DNA of 64,000 bases from Welwitschia mirabilis (GCA_051453625.1 JBOZIK010000001.1:19319213-19383212), one strand, 5' to 3'; positions 1 to 11,022 are shown, counted from the stretch's first letter. The notes: generated by a model from the letters alone, not told the origin. Program-made: numbers and translations.

Positions 1-135
1 GTTGACCAATCTTTGAACACATCTTACACCTGAGAGAGAGCACAAATTCATGGGGAGTAGAGTAAACAAGCCATCAACTTCTGATTCTCTTTCACACATC
101 TTTTCAAAGGTTGTTATTATTGAAAAGGGGGAGAT
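1..135 (+). mobile_element. 3' internal tail of a Copia element with polypurine tract
   Basis: The last internal bases of a Ty1/Copia element. They end in a purine run (AAAAGGGGGAGA, 123-134) directly before an LTR-like sequence. The same arrangement recurs at about 29113, where it follows a recognisable Copia pol. No coding sequence is readable in this short piece. The rest of the element lies left of the window. Confidence 0.55.
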
Positions 136-2225
136 TCTTGGAGGACATCAAGAAGTGTTTCAATGATGAAGAAGAAAAGTCCACACTTGCTCAAGTACTT
201 AGAAGACAAAGCAAAATCCTGTGCTAACTCTCTAAATCTAGCCAATTCAAAAGATTTCAGCAAGAGAACACATCCAGGTTGGGGGATGTCCTAGTTTTTT
301 CGTGAGACGTCCAACAATCTTCATCCCCTTATGAAGGGCTGATTATGGCTTGGGACATCCCGAGATTTCTATGGGACGACCGAGGTATACATGTTTGAGA
401 TCTGAGATAAGGCCAGGACATCCCAGCTTCTCTATGGGACGTCTGGGATGCACAGGATGGAAATCTGTGATGGGGCTAGGACGTTTGGGATATCTAGTGG
501 GATGTCTGGGAAGCGGAGCAAGGTGAACATTNNNNNNNNNNNNNNNNNNNNNNNNNNNNNNNNNNNNNNNNNNNNNNNNNNNNNNNNNNNNNNNNNNNNN
601 NNNNNNNNNNNNNNNNNNNNNNNNNNNNNNNNNNNNNNNNNNNNNNNNNNNNNNNNNNNNNNNNNNNNNNNNNNNNNNNNNNNNNNNNNNNNNNNNNNNN
701 NNNNNNNNNNNNNNNNNNNNNNNNNNNNNNNNNNNNNNNNNNNNNNNNNNNNNNNNNNNNNNNNNNNNNNNNNNNNNNNNNNNNNNNNNNNNNNNNNNNN
801 NNNNNNNNNNNNNNNNNNNNNNNNNNNNNNNNNNNNNNNNNNNNNNNNNNNNNNNNNNNNNNNNNNNNNNNNNNNNNNNNNNNNNNNNNNNNNNNNNNNN
901 NNNNNNNNNNNNNNNNNNNNNNNNNNNNNNNNNNNNNNNNNNNNNNNNNNNNNNNNNNNNNNNNNNNNNNNNNNNNNNNNNNNNNNNNNNNNNNNNNNNN
1001 NNNNNNNNNNNNNNNNNNNNNNNNNNNNNNNNNNNNNNNNNNNNNNNNNNNNNNNNNNNNNNNNNNNNNNNNNNNNNNNNNNNNNNNNNNNNNNNNNNNN
1101 NNNNNNNNNNNNNNNNNNNNNNNNNNNNNNNNNNNNNNNNNNNNNNNNNNNNNNNNNNNNNNNNNNNNNNNNNNNNNNNNNNNNNNNNNNNNNNNNNNNN
1201 NNNNNNNNNNNNNNNNNNNNNNNNNNNNNNNNNNNNNNNNNNNNNNNNNNNNNNNNNNNNNNNNNNNNNNNNNNNNNNNNNNNNNNNNNNNNNNNNNNNN
1301 NNNNNNNNNNNNNNNNNNNNNNNNNNNNNNNNNNNNNNNNNNNNNNNNNNNNNNNNNNNNNNNNNNNNNNNNNNNNNNNNNNNNNNNNNNNNNNNNNNNN
1401 NNNNNNNNNNNNNNNNNNNNNNNNNNNNNNNNNNNNNNNNNNNNNNNNNNNNNNNNNNNNNNNNNNNNNNNNNNNNNNNNNNNNNNNNAATCTGTGATGG
1501 GGCGAGGACGTTTGGGATATCTAGTGGGATGTCTGGGAAGCGGAGCAAGGTGAACATTGGAGCAGAAATGCGTTGCAAAAAGGGACAAAGTTATTTTGTT
1601 TAAAGTTCGTCTATGTCCAATGGCTAAAGTATTTTATCTGAAGGCATATAGTTCAAGGCTACTTATTTTTTCTTCCATGATTTCTGTCTATTATTTCATG
1701 TCCTGTTATAAATAGTCTGTAATCTTGTTGTAAAATGGGTTAGTGTAAAAGAAATTCTTAAGCCCCAATATTGGGATTCAGTCTTGTCTATCCTATATTC
1801 TGATTTAAAATGAGCATACTCTTGCCCATTCATCATACCTCAAGTTGATGTCAAGTGCAAGGAAGGGATACCCTCATCAGAACCTATAAAGTCTTTTCTT
1901 TGGGCTCTGGGATAGAGCATTGGTTGTATGTTGTACTGAATGAACCCTTGGGTGAAGTGTTAGGTTGCTTTGTAAAGTTGTGTGAAGCTAAAGGAACCAA
2001 AAGGCTGAAGGCTTTCTTCTGCCTCCTGAGAGTGGAGTAGGCTGGACAGTCGAACCACTATAAAAATCATTGCTGCACTCTTTATTATCTTGTGCTTCTA
2101 TTTTACTTATTATATTTTAATGTGATTCTCTTGTTAAATATAGATTCAAATAGTTGTACGCCTGGTTTAAGTTAAAAGTTTGTTTTTTAAAAGAGACCCT
2201 ATGCACCCCTCTCTAGGGTGATGTG
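136..2225 (+). mobile_element. Copia LTR (SIRE/Maximus type), interrupted by a gap
   Basis: LTR remnant following the polypurine tract. It is built of degenerate GGGACGTCC / GGGACATCC motifs, typical of long LTRs of SIRE/Maximus-type Copia elements. It ends in the CACCCCTCTCTAGGG-type sequence common at the 3' end of such LTRs (about 2205-2220). The LTR at 29125-30290 has the same order of motifs, including a GTAGRCTG-like segment near its 3' third. Apparent length is about 2.09 kb, but this includes a 957-N gap whose edges are copies of each other (see findings), so the true length is probably near 1.06 kb. Both edges are approximate. Confidence 0.6.
532..1488. other. assembly gap (957 N)
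   Basis: Run of N inside an LTR. The 70 bases before it (462-531) and after it (1489-1558) are the same sequence with one mismatch, so this may be a failed overlap rather than missing DNA. Apparent ORFs crossing it are artefacts. Confidence 0.99.
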
Positions 2226-2984
2226 CGATCCTAAGATTAAATACGCTCAGCAAGGTGGAAGTTTGAACAAGAATAGTGCACTTCCTAGCCTCCAGATCTC
2301 GTGGGCACTTAGGATCAAGGTCTTGTTCTAGGCCCATCAGGTATCTGGTTTTGTTAACATTTTCTCACTTTGTATTTGGCAAAGAACTTCAAAAACCAAC
2401 TGGTCCAATGACTTTTCTTTGTTGTGTGGGATACACTTGAAGGAATACAGACCCTGTTTCAGTTACATTTTGATTAACAAGAATGCACGTGTTTCTTATA
2501 AAACAATTTTATCTTTTGGAGATGTACCCTTGTCACCATTTCTTCTATCCGTCCTACTGTAAATACTTGATATAGAATTTTTTTTTTTTGGTTTTTTTTG
2601 GGGCAGCGGCCTATCCTCCTCTGCCCAATTTCTAGTTGTATGCCTTCATCTCTTCTACTATAATTCCCACTGAATCTAATAATGATCTCAATTTGAGCAA
2701 TGCCACTAATACAGAACTTGGATGGCCCCTTGCCCTTCAAAATAGTCTTTCATGTTGTGTTAAGCCATTGTTTCAGCTAAGCTAGGGCTTGAAGACAATG
2801 CTGGCTATCACTGAGGGCCACTTATTAAACTATCTAGATGTCCAACTAGGGATCTTTTTTATTTTCTCCTGTCTTCCTAATACATATTCTTCCAGCTTCT
2901 TGAGACCAGGCTATCTAATCTATACTTGAAAGGTGGATTTTCTGTTTATGCTTGTTGCATGACTAGATTAAAAATTTTAGTACC
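2226..2984. other. unassigned non-coding stretch
   Basis: No coding region, RNA gene or clear element end was recognised. There is a T-rich run at about 2578-2600. The stretch is probably intergenic or intronic remnant between two Copia fragments. Confidence 0.4.
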
Positions 2985-3300
2985 CAACATATTGTTCTAC
3001 TTTTGTAGCCACTTTGGTTTATGAAACTAGCAAAGAATGCAAAAAATAGAACAAACAAGCAAACAAACAATTTAACGAGGTTTGGACCCCTTTTTTTGAA
3101 CTTCCTCAAATGAGCACAGAGCTCTGTTAGATCCACTACAAAACCAATGGTCACAGTGAAGACAAGCTGTTCCTCTAGCTCAAGCTACAATGCACAACTG
3201 AGAATGCAAATGGGTCCAATCACAACCACATCCCCACAAGGAATCCCTGACCCTCCTTTTATAACATTAAGGGTTGATACAAAACCCTAAATAACATTCA
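2985..3300 (-). mobile_element. 3' LTR of a minus-strand Copia remnant
   Basis: Minus-strand sequence directly downstream of the purine-rich end of the Copia fragment at 3402-3965. It contains a phrase about 'tttaacgaggtttgg' (3071-3085) that is typical of Copia LTRs read on the opposite strand. The related LTR remnant at 30371-30730 has the equivalent 'tttaacagagtttga'. The 93-N gap at 3309-3401 falls in the polypurine tract, so the LTR start is not visible. Confidence 0.5.
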
Positions 3301-3308
3301 TCCCCCCC

Positions 3309-3401
3309 NNNNNNNNNNNNNNNNNNNNNNNNNNNNNNNNNNNNNNNNNNNNNNNNNNNNNNNNNNNNNNNNNNNNNNNNNNNNNNNNNNNNNNNNNNNN
3401 N
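3309..3401. other. assembly gap (93 N)
   Basis: Run of N starting directly after a C homopolymer. On the minus strand this is the polypurine tract of the Copia fragment. A homopolymer is a likely cause of the break. Confidence 0.99.
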
Positions 3402-3965
3402 CCTCCTTTCAAGCAACATAAAATAGAAAACAATCTGAAGGGTTATGTTATTTATAAACAAGCTTCATGTCATGAAGCTACAAGTCCAACCAAGGAAGTG
3501 CAAAGCTGGTGATTCCCTCTAGGTACAGCCTTCGTCAAAGTGTCAGCAACATCGTCTTTTGTAGGAATCTTCTGGATTTGCACGTAGCCATTCTCAGTAA
3601 CTTCATAAACATAGGGGAACCTTTAGGTCAATATGCTGAGCCCTTCTNNNNNNNNNNNNNNNNNNNNNNNNNNNNNNNNNNNNNNNNNNNNNNNNNNNNN
3701 NNNNNNNNNNNNNNNNNNNNNNNNNNNNNNNNNNNNNNNNNNNNNNNNNNNNNNNNNNNNNNNNNNNNNNNNNNNNCTCCATCAAAGCAATGTATTTAGA
3801 TTCTATTATGGACAAAGTTACATGGATTGAAGGTATTATAACCAACTCATGGCACCTCCACGAAGAATGGAAACATACCCTATAATCAAATGCCTAGTTT
3901 CCCCATTAGTAACAAAATCTGTATCAACATATCTTGTCACTATAGGTGTCTCGTATATATTTTAG
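3402..3965 (-). pseudogene. Copia RNase H fragment (minus strand)
   Basis: Decayed C-terminal end of a Ty1/Copia pol. On the minus strand I read a GYVSILRGGAMSW segment near 3860-3900 and an ESKYIALME segment near 3780. These match the two strongly conserved blocks of Copia RNase H (…GYVFxLGGGAVSW… and …TEAEYxAL…). After the 129-N gap at 3648-3776, AQHIDLKV resembles the …KHIDVRYHF… block, followed by a short hydrophobic pol tail. Stops and frame changes interrupt the reading. The fragment runs into the polypurine tract and LTR at lower coordinates. Integrase and reverse transcriptase are not visible upstream. Family assignment is good; lineage is not assigned. Confidence 0.7.
3648..3776. other. 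assembly gap (129 N)
   Basis: Run of N inside the minus-strand Copia RNase H fragment. Confidence 0.99.
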
Positions 3966-4300
3966 CTGTGGAATCTGTACCTGATTTGGGCCCCACTCCC
4001 AAACAACCTGATTTTATGACAGCACTCCGCATTGTGACAAGTTCCAGGTTTTATGGGGGTCTCACCCGCCACGGCATCCTGTTCAAACTTCAAAGGGACT
4101 ATGGTCCGGTCCATTATTGAGGAAGCTTCTACATACTCAGCTTCAAGCAACATAAAGAAAGGTTGATTCTCATGCTTGCATTTTCCTCTTTTGCTTGCTG
4201 TTACTAGGGTAATCCTCACAAGTCTCTGCTTTTCTGCTAGTTTCATGACATTTGGGAGGGCATAAACCATGGCAGATGAGTCCAGATTGGACTGAACCAC
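3962..4300 (-). other. unidentified minus-strand ORF, 112 codons
   Basis: An open frame abutting the Copia RNase H fragment on the same strand, with eight lysines, several cysteines (KCKHEN, CHNAECCHK) and no recognised domain. It does not read as the expected upstream RNase H or reverse transcriptase sequence. It may be a frame-shifted retroelement fragment, a piece of captured sequence, or chance. No function is proposed. Confidence 0.2.
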
Positions 4301-6982
4301 TGAGTCAACATCTTACTAAGACAACTTTTCCCATGCTGAAAAGAGACATGCTGCTAGGGACCTATCTTATATCTAATAATTTGAGGTAATAATGAACCTG
4401 TGTTTTGATTATGTCTTAACATAGAAAGGTAGCTCTAACTAGGTACCCTTATCCTTACCATTCTGACAGTTGAGGATTTGTCAAACCCTATTTGCAACAA
4501 TTCTTTTCTTCTAAAAGAAGTAGTCTTGGATTTCTTGTAGTTGATCGTAAGACATCATTTCCACAAAGCTGTGAGGAACACTTTTAATTTTATGTGTCTG
4601 AATGAAGCTGAGGCACTGATGGGAGTATTGTTTGAGAATTAGTGAAGTATGTATTTTTGTTCCTTCACTTTTATGCAGTTGAGCTGGCTGTTGACAATGG
4701 CAATGAAGATCTCTGCAAAAAGTTGCAATAAGGGGAGAGAAAATTATCAAGACCAGTTTGCTAATATTTCAGCTGTGGTTCGTAGTGGATTGTAAGAAAG
4801 TAATGAACTAATCGAATAGCATGCCTGTCCACAGAAACCTGAACTTATAGAATTTTTCATAAGATCATGCGAGCAAATAGCATTGCAGGCTTTTGAATTA
4901 TCCAACAGAAGAGACATCACAAAAAATTTCTTTTGATGACAAGAATGAATTACTTAAGAAATATTGTGTCTGGGGTTTATTAAGAATTTATAGTATCCTG
5001 TTTGTCTTCTAAAAGCATCATTTCAATTTACTACCTATATCTAACAAGGATGATCATTTCTAAAGTTTGCTGAAATTGATAAGAATCATTTGCTATAGGG
5101 AGGAACCCCCTTTTTACACCTTATCTTTTAGGCTTGTGACATGATGCATCTCATATGGCTGTATGGCATTGTGAAATCATAGATGAAGTATATGTTGCCT
5201 TAACAGAGCCACTCAGCTCTAAACCTATGCCAGCAGTAGTTTTCCTTCAATCTTGAGAGCTCCTACTGTGACTCAAGAAGAAACATCTCATCTTTAATGC
5301 TTTAGCATCTAGGCAATCTTACCCCTTCCCTCCCTTCAATTTTTAAGATGTTTGGCGATTGTTAGGTTGGTAAGTAGTTGTTGGCTACAAATCATAGTTC
5401 AAACTCTCCTCCCTCTTACTGGTGCATGTCTGGGTGCGAGGAAGACGATGAATTACAAGGTTGAGCTGTGAGGAGCAAACTGCATTGGTGAATGAGGGCT
5501 GACACAGAGAGCTTGGCAGTTGAAAGACAACGGAGATTGACGAAGTTGTCTCTGTTGATGGCTTAGGGTAAACATCAGTAATTTTACTGTTGACTTGTTT
5601 CATCTCCTTTTGCTTGCCTTTGTGTTTAGGAGGACCCTTGAGTCTGTCCTTGCAAAACATAGAGAGTTGTCTTTCCTTGCCACAAAATGACATGGGTTTT
5701 TGGACTACTCTTGTGATTATTCGAGACCTCAACTATTCTTCATTTTGAGTTCTGCAAAATCTTTCTGATATTGACGAGTATTTATAATTTTTTAAGCACA
5801 GGATCTTTTTGAAATCAGATGAATTTGCCTATGTGAAACTGGGTCAAGGCGAATAAGCTTCCTTCAATGAGTGATACTGACATCTGAGATTTTATCCAAG
5901 AACACAAGGGGCTGGCTGCACAAATGAATGCAGATTGAAATCCTTACAAATATGACCAAGGTCTCCTATCCAATAACACTTCCTTTCTCTTTACCTGAGT
6001 TGAAAACAAACAGAAACATAAGATCTTTCACAGCTTGAAATTCAAACTGCACACTGCAAATCCACCTTGTAGCAACATGCTCAAAAATGTGGTGCATTTT
6101 GGTTCTGCCTCCTACTTGGACAAACCTTCGTACAAAAGCAAATCAATATAGATCCTAAATAGCAGAGTTTGTCTCTGACAGTACTATTACCTGGAGGGCC
6201 TGGCTTTCTCCAGTTCATACACAGTTTTCAAACCTAACAAATACCTGGAGAATAATTTTCCTGCAGAGGAACCTTGTCCACCTGAATGTCTGTGACTTTA
6301 CCCTTCCTGGGGATGGGGGACTAATGTGAGCTCACCTTCCTTTAAAATTGAAGATCCTGCTGGGTGTGCATGCCTTTCTTATCACTGTTCTGTCCTCCCT
6401 CTAGAATTGGTCATCAGCTTTTAAAAAACTAACAGCAAAAATTGACCATACATTAGTTGTTTCAGGTAGCCTTCAAATGCAGTATGTTTCCTATATAGAA
6501 TCAGACTGGACTGCCTTTTTGTTTATACCCACTCTCTCTTGGTAGCAAACAATGTATTTGTCCTCTAGCTTTCTTTCGCAGTTTGCAAAACTACTTGGCA
6601 TAAGTACATTATGTTTTGGTCTTTTTATAATTACATGTCTGGGGTTTCTTGTTTCACATTGCAATTATTTGTGTTGCTAACTTGGCATTCTCATGATAAT
6701 TTTCTCAAAGTTATCAAAAGGAGTTAATGACACAAGAAGTATTCAATTCACTGATCTCCGATTCCTTTTTTCTCCCCTTGTAAATGTTTGTCAGGATGTT
6801 ATAATGCGTAGACTTGAATTGTCCTTTTACAAAATTGTCGCAGAAAGATATTGGGATCTTTTCCTTTATGTTATTTGTTCTTTATGATGATGCTTGACAG
6901 TGTAATTGATTATGCGCCATTAGCAAGCCTGATGCAGGCAATTTCAATAACATTGTGGTTATTGTTACTGATCTGATTGCAG
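4301..6982. other. unassigned stretch, probably intron upstream of the host-gene exon
   Basis: About 2.7 kb without a recognised element. It ends in the acceptor site used by the exon at 6983 (TGATTGCAG). One exon-like segment lies at 4679-4721. The minus-strand open frame at 5385-5732 (115 codons, basic, no known motif) is not convincing as a gene. If the gene's earlier exons are near, they are short and not recognised here; they may lie left of the window. Confidence 0.4.
4679..4721 (+). other. exon-like segment, weak
   Basis: Preceded by a good pyrimidine tract and acceptor (TTTTATGCAG). It reads ELAVDNGNEDLCKK in one frame and then meets a weak possible donor (GTTGCA); without splicing it reaches a stop four codons later. 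It could be an upstream exon of the + strand gene or chance. No protein family is recognised. Confidence 0.15.
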
Positions 6983-7366
6983 AATGAGGCTACTCAGAAT
7001 GCTGTTGCGCTCAAGAGAAACATAGCATTATGTGAAGAGCTTAGGCATGAGCTTGGAAAGATTCAGCATGAGAGAAATGCACTTGAAAGACATGTGCTTG
7101 AAGCAGAGGAATTAAGAGAGTTGGCTGAATTAAGAGCAACAGAAGCAGACTTAAGGGCATCAGAATCTGCAACTCGTATGGCAGAGGCTGAGGAGCGCAG
7201 GGCTTTGGCAATGACAAGAGCAGTAAGAGCTGAAAAGCGGGTGGCAGAACTTGAGAACCAAATGAAGGCTGTAGAGAGACAAGCTAAAAAGGCAGAAACT
7301 AATGAAAAAACAACCCTGCATAACATTGGAAAGAAGATCCTTGCTTCTTCAACCAAAGATACTGAA
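6983..7366 (+). CDS. coiled-coil protein, internal exon (C-terminal half)
   Basis: The largest supported exon: 384 nt, exactly 128 codons, phase 0 at both ends. It lies between a pyrimidine-rich acceptor (…GATTGCAG) and a donor (GAA|GTACAT). The protein is almost entirely helical and charged: a leading segment with HELGKIQHERNALERHV, then alanine/glutamate/arginine-rich heptads (ELRATEADLRASESATRMAE, EERRALAMTRAVRAEKRVAE), then a basic tail. This is a long coiled coil with no enzymatic motif. The composition fits a structural, cytoskeletal, chromosome-associated or vesicle-tether protein, but I recognise no family and assign no symbol. The protein begins upstream of this exon, so the start codon is unknown. 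The Ala/Glu/Arg content and codon use are unlike the decayed repeats around it, which supports a functioning host gene. Confidence 0.7.
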
Positions 7367-7456
7367 GTACATTGCTTTCTTTTTTCTAACACTCTACAAT
7401 AGCTGAAGTTTTCCCCTTTTATATGACGTTTCCATTTGTTGTGTTTTCTTTTTCAG

Positions 7457-7551
7457 TCCCAAAAGCAAACCAGTCATACAGAGGCAGGACATCTCAATGA
7501 GACCAGTAATGAAGCTGCAAGAACTCATGAAAAAACATCTGTTTCTCAAAG
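7457..7551 (+). CDS. coiled-coil protein, next exon
   Basis: A 95-nt exon separated from the previous one by a 90-nt intron. The acceptor is strong (CTTTTTCAG|TCC) and the donor is CAAAG|GTTCGA. It continues the reading frame at phase 0 and ends in phase 2. The product is polar and rich in serine, threonine, glutamate and histidine (HTEAGHLNETSNEAART), so the coiled coil gives way to a disordered linker. The split codon AG+G, completed by the first base of the exon at 32073, gives arginine; this frame agreement across a 24.5 kb intron is the main reason for joining the exons. Confidence 0.65.
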
Positions 7552-8307
7552 GTTCGAATTTTATTTTTCAACGTGTGAACATTTTTAAAAGTTCATTTAA
7601 TTTTTTGTGTTAAGCATGTGTGGCATGAGTTGTCTTGTGAGGAGAGTGGTATAATTTTTTTTTAGCTGAATTTGTTAATCTTCAGCCATTTTACTCCAAC
7701 ACGTCTTATATGTGTGTTTCCTTCAAGTGCTCCCTCGCCCCCGAAAATGGGATAAATTTCTCAAACCTTATTGGCAGAAAATATGGTGGGCTTACTTATC
7801 ATGCATTGAGTAATGTGGAAAGGAAGAGACCTCAGGTATATTATTAGGATAACTGATGGTTCATGTTTAGAGAGAACCTGTTGTGTTATGTGCTAATTTG
7901 TTATGTTAGCACTAAAGACTTTTGTAATGTTCCCATTACAAGTTAGTTCACTATGAATTAATTAATCTGATGTTACAATCCGTTGGTTAGACTTTTACAT
8001 GAGAGACATGTAGGAAGGAATCCTGTTCTTACCATGAGTCGCATTTCTCGATGGGTTGAAAGAAGTAGTTTTTCAATAACCAATAAGCCAGAAGACAACA
8101 TCATTACTTGTCAGTCTACCATAGGCTACCGTACCAACTTATAAGTCATCTATCGATCCTCATCTTTGACTTTGTTGGATCGTATCTCAAAACCTGCTAG
8201 CCCTCATACCTTGTGTCATCATTCCACCCAAAAGTGATATGGGTTTCCAACCGCTCACCACATTTGCATGTGGCTTACTACTTAGACTACTATTTCTTGT
8301 TGGAGTT
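7552..8307. other. intron sequence without recognised element
   Basis: First part of the giant intron. No coding frame or element end was recognised. Confidence 0.35.
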
Positions 8308-8690
8308 GAAGTCAGATCTTCTTTTGTATCTTCTATTTTTCCGTTGTTTTAGCACTTTGTTTGTAAAGTGTATTTCTCTTTTTATATTATAAAGTGAGAG
8401 GGCTGTTTATAAAGTCAGTGTAAAAGTAGGTTTTTTTAACCTAAAGTGAGCCTATTTAAAGGGAAGGGTTTTGAGGAAGGAGAATCATATTTTGAACACT
8501 CTGGTTATTGAGGACGGCTTGTGTCCTTGGACTATTTCTCGAAATCTTAAGAGAGCTCTGCATTGCTTCCGTGGTTTTTCCCCACATTGGGGTTTCCGCA
8601 TAAATTTCTGTGTGCTGTTTTGCTTTCCGGTTTTGCTATTTTTCGCTGCTATTCTTACATTTCTGTAGGCTTGAAGTAGAGTTTGGGATG
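8308..8690 (+). mobile_element. LTR-like remnant (Copia type)
   Basis: Starts TGTTGGAGTTGAAG. It carries two TATA-like stretches (TATATTATAAAG at about 8384; GTTTATAAAG at about 8405) and then a segment reading 'tttccccacattggggtttccgcataaa', a degenerate version of a motif common in the R/U5 part of Copia LTRs. Boundaries are approximate. No internal region is attached, so it may be a solo LTR. Short open frames across it are not genes. Confidence 0.4.
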
Positions 8691-9880
8691 GTACCTAAGT
8701 GGATTGTTGTCTGGTTTAGGATCTGGAAATACCATAAGGCCTTAAAGCATGTGACCCCTCCTCTTCTGAAGTCGACTCTTCCAACCCTGTTAGGAGGGTG
8801 TCTTCTACCCAAGAATGTTACATCACAACTACAATGAGCAGTGGCTAACATCATGTTCATTATTTCAGTTTGCATCTATATCAGGGATGATATTCTTTGA
8901 GTTTTCCCATTTCTATAAGATAATATTTTAAATCATATTTTCTGTGTTTTAGATTTATACCATTTTAATGTATCATACACCTTAGCAAATGTTTTGTGCA
9001 AGAACCATGTTTAACTGAAAGAACGAATAAGCAAAAGCAACTGTGCTATATTGGATGATTGTAGCTAAGGAAGTCATGTAGGGGGCATCAAAACTGGAGG
9101 TATGGCTTGTGTGAGGATACCAAGTAGAATGGTGAGAAGCTTGTGAGACACTAAATAAATAGAAGTTTTAATACACAAGCAGCAGTAATAATAAAAATAG
9201 AAATTATTAATTGCTCAAGGCATGAAAGAAAATATTATAGAGAAGAATCAAATGAGTGATACATTAATGGTAGTTAAAGTTGTGTTGGAAAAGGAAATAA
9301 TTAATGTCACATGAGCTTATGTGCATCAAGTAGGACAGGATACAAGAAATGAAAGATTTGTTAGGCCTTGACTTATGATTGTTGTTTTTCTCAAGGCGTA
9401 TGGGATGAATAAGGCATGTTCATTACTGGAATTTTGGATGAGTATGTAGAGGAGAGAGGGACCCCTTGTGATGTTTAAGAGAGTGCCTGAGGTAGATTGC
9501 AAAGGGACTATATCATTTACCTTTTGCATTCTACCATTTTGATACACATTCTCATGATCTTTTAAACATATCACATTTTTATCTTATTTATTTATAACAC
9601 TTACTGTTTTATTACAAGTTACTGTTTACTATTCTTTTTTGTTTTTGGTTTAAACATCTAAAGTAAATTTATTTACATATCCCAACCTGTAAAACTCACA
9701 CTTATACAACACTAAATTTTCCAAGTATGTCCTACAAGGACCCTCATGTTTTATTCCCTTCTACATGCATATTGAAGTACCCTCAAGGATTGTGTTATAT
9801 TACAACCGCCTTTTAAATGGGTTAGTGTTAAACCTTAACATTATGACATTAATTAGTATGGAAATTATACCTACTCATAT
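8691..9880. other. AT-rich intron sequence, nothing recognised
   Basis: No coding, RNA or element feature was recognised apart from a possible SINE body in its last 100-200 bases, next to the tRNA-like sequence at 9881. Confidence 0.35.
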
Positions 9881-9952
9881 GCTTTAAATGAGAATCAAAC
9901 TCACAACCTCTTGCTTACTAAATCGGTGCTCTAAGCAATTAAACTATAAAGC
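9881..9952 (-). repeat. tRNA-Thr-like sequence, probable SINE head
   Basis: Read on the minus strand this is a 72-nt degenerate tRNA. The acceptor stem is GCTTTAT against TTAAAGC (six of seven pairs). A box-like TAGTTTAATTGCTTAGAGC covers the D arm. The anticodon loop is TTAGTAA (anticodon AGT, threonine). The T arm is GTGAG-TTTGATT-CTCAT with five pairs including one G-U. The anticodon stem no longer pairs, so this is not a working tRNA. A tRNA-derived SINE head (with the body toward lower coordinates) or a tRNA pseudogene both fit. The two promoter boxes of RNA polymerase III are still recognisable. Confidence 0.55.
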
Positions 9953-10730
9953 TTCTTAAAAAGTAACTAACCAATTAACATTGGATGTGTTTATGAGGAG
10001 TGAAAGGACCCAAAGAAATACTAAAGGTCTGCCCAAGATTAAGATGCAAGAACCTAAGAGAGAAGAAAATGGCATCATTTAAAAAGAAATGGTTGACTAA
10101 GAGTGGAATCCAGAATTGGGTATAAATGATAAATTGACTTTTATCATTGCTTTTGAAAATGAGTGGTCAAGGGAGTGGTCAAGGAAGTGTTCAAAGAAAT
10201 CTAAGGGGAGAATTGTTATAAAGAATGTAGCCAAAGGAAACAATGACATAGAACAACAGCAAACAAAAGTCACACAAAGTAAGATGGTTTGGGCCTTTCT
10301 TACCCTATTTTTATGAAACAATGCAGAGCTCTTAATTTAAGTAGAGAAAACAATGAAATAAGCCATCCCTAATGGCATTAGCGAGACAAACACTCACTCG
10401 AGTGAAGAGATCAAATTACATTTTCATTCACACATGCTACTTCCCTTTTTGTGTTTGAACGCTACTATGTGTGGTTTGGCTTTGCTTAAGGCACACTTGA
10501 GTGCACACTTTGTTGTCTTGGATATGAATCATGGCCATAGACATTTAATGGCTAGCTCTTAGTCTAGTAGGAGCTACCTTTGGGTTTTCATCCAACAAAG
10601 CAAATCTGTGAGCTTCGTGAGTGCAGTATAGTTTCTTATCAATTAATGTATTCAAGAAAGAAAAAAGCATTAGGGTTAGAAATCCTACCATTAGGGATAA
10701 AATCCTAAAAGTACATAGGTCCCTTTTTAA
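9953..10730. other. intron sequence, nothing recognised
   Basis: No recognised element. A short GAGTGGTCAAGG duplication occurs near 10160. Open frames of about 70 codons on both strands here overlap each other and look like chance. Confidence 0.35.
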
Positions 10731-11022
10731 TCGAATAACCACCATATGCATGTGACTTGACAGCATACGAGGAAATTTTAACACCCTGCAATAATTTAAT
10801 ATTGACAAATTGACAACGAATTGGCATGGGTTTGGAATTGGAAATTGACAAGTTGACAGGGTTTTGTAATTCAATAACCACTATGCGCAAGTGACTTAAC
10901 AACATACGAAGAAACTTTATAGCCCTGTAATGATTTACTATTGATAAATTGACAACAAATTGGCATGGAGTTGGATTTGGAAATTGACAACGAGTCGACA
11001 TGGGTTTGAAATTGGAAATTGG
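10731..11022. repeat. tandem repeat, two full units of about 140 bp plus a partial third
   Basis: Unit 1 starts at TCGAATAACC (10731), unit 2 at TCAATAACCA (10871), and a partial third unit starts near 10986 (GACAACGAGTCGACATGGG). All share the segment GACAAMRAATTGGCATGG followed by two or three repeats of GGAAATTGACAA. Units are about 80% alike by eye. This could be part of an LTR; no pol is attached. Confidence 0.7.

Noticed and set aside
343-1588. Long open frames on both strands crossing the N run
   Set aside because: They exist only because N codons are not stops; the real flanks are LTR sequence. The same applies to frames across 12286-13220, 40225-41091, 42705-43340, 45473-45733 and other gaps.
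2474-3154. Short minus-strand open frames of 60-90 codons
   Set aside because: No motif and no splice context; partly overlapping LTR sequence. Likely chance.
7063-7392. 109-codon open frame opposite the coiled-coil exon
   Set aside because: Shadow of the + strand exon: Ser/Ala/Leu-rich complement of the Glu/Ala/Arg codons, and it ignores the splice sites.
8471-8875. Overlapping open frames of 65-79 codons on both strands
   Set aside because: They lie in an LTR-like sequence with TATA boxes and a typical R/U5 phrase, and no protein motif is present.
9881-9952. Functional tRNA-Thr gene
   Set aside because: The anticodon stem and part of the D stem do not pair, and one acceptor pair is lost; kept only as a tRNA-like repeat.
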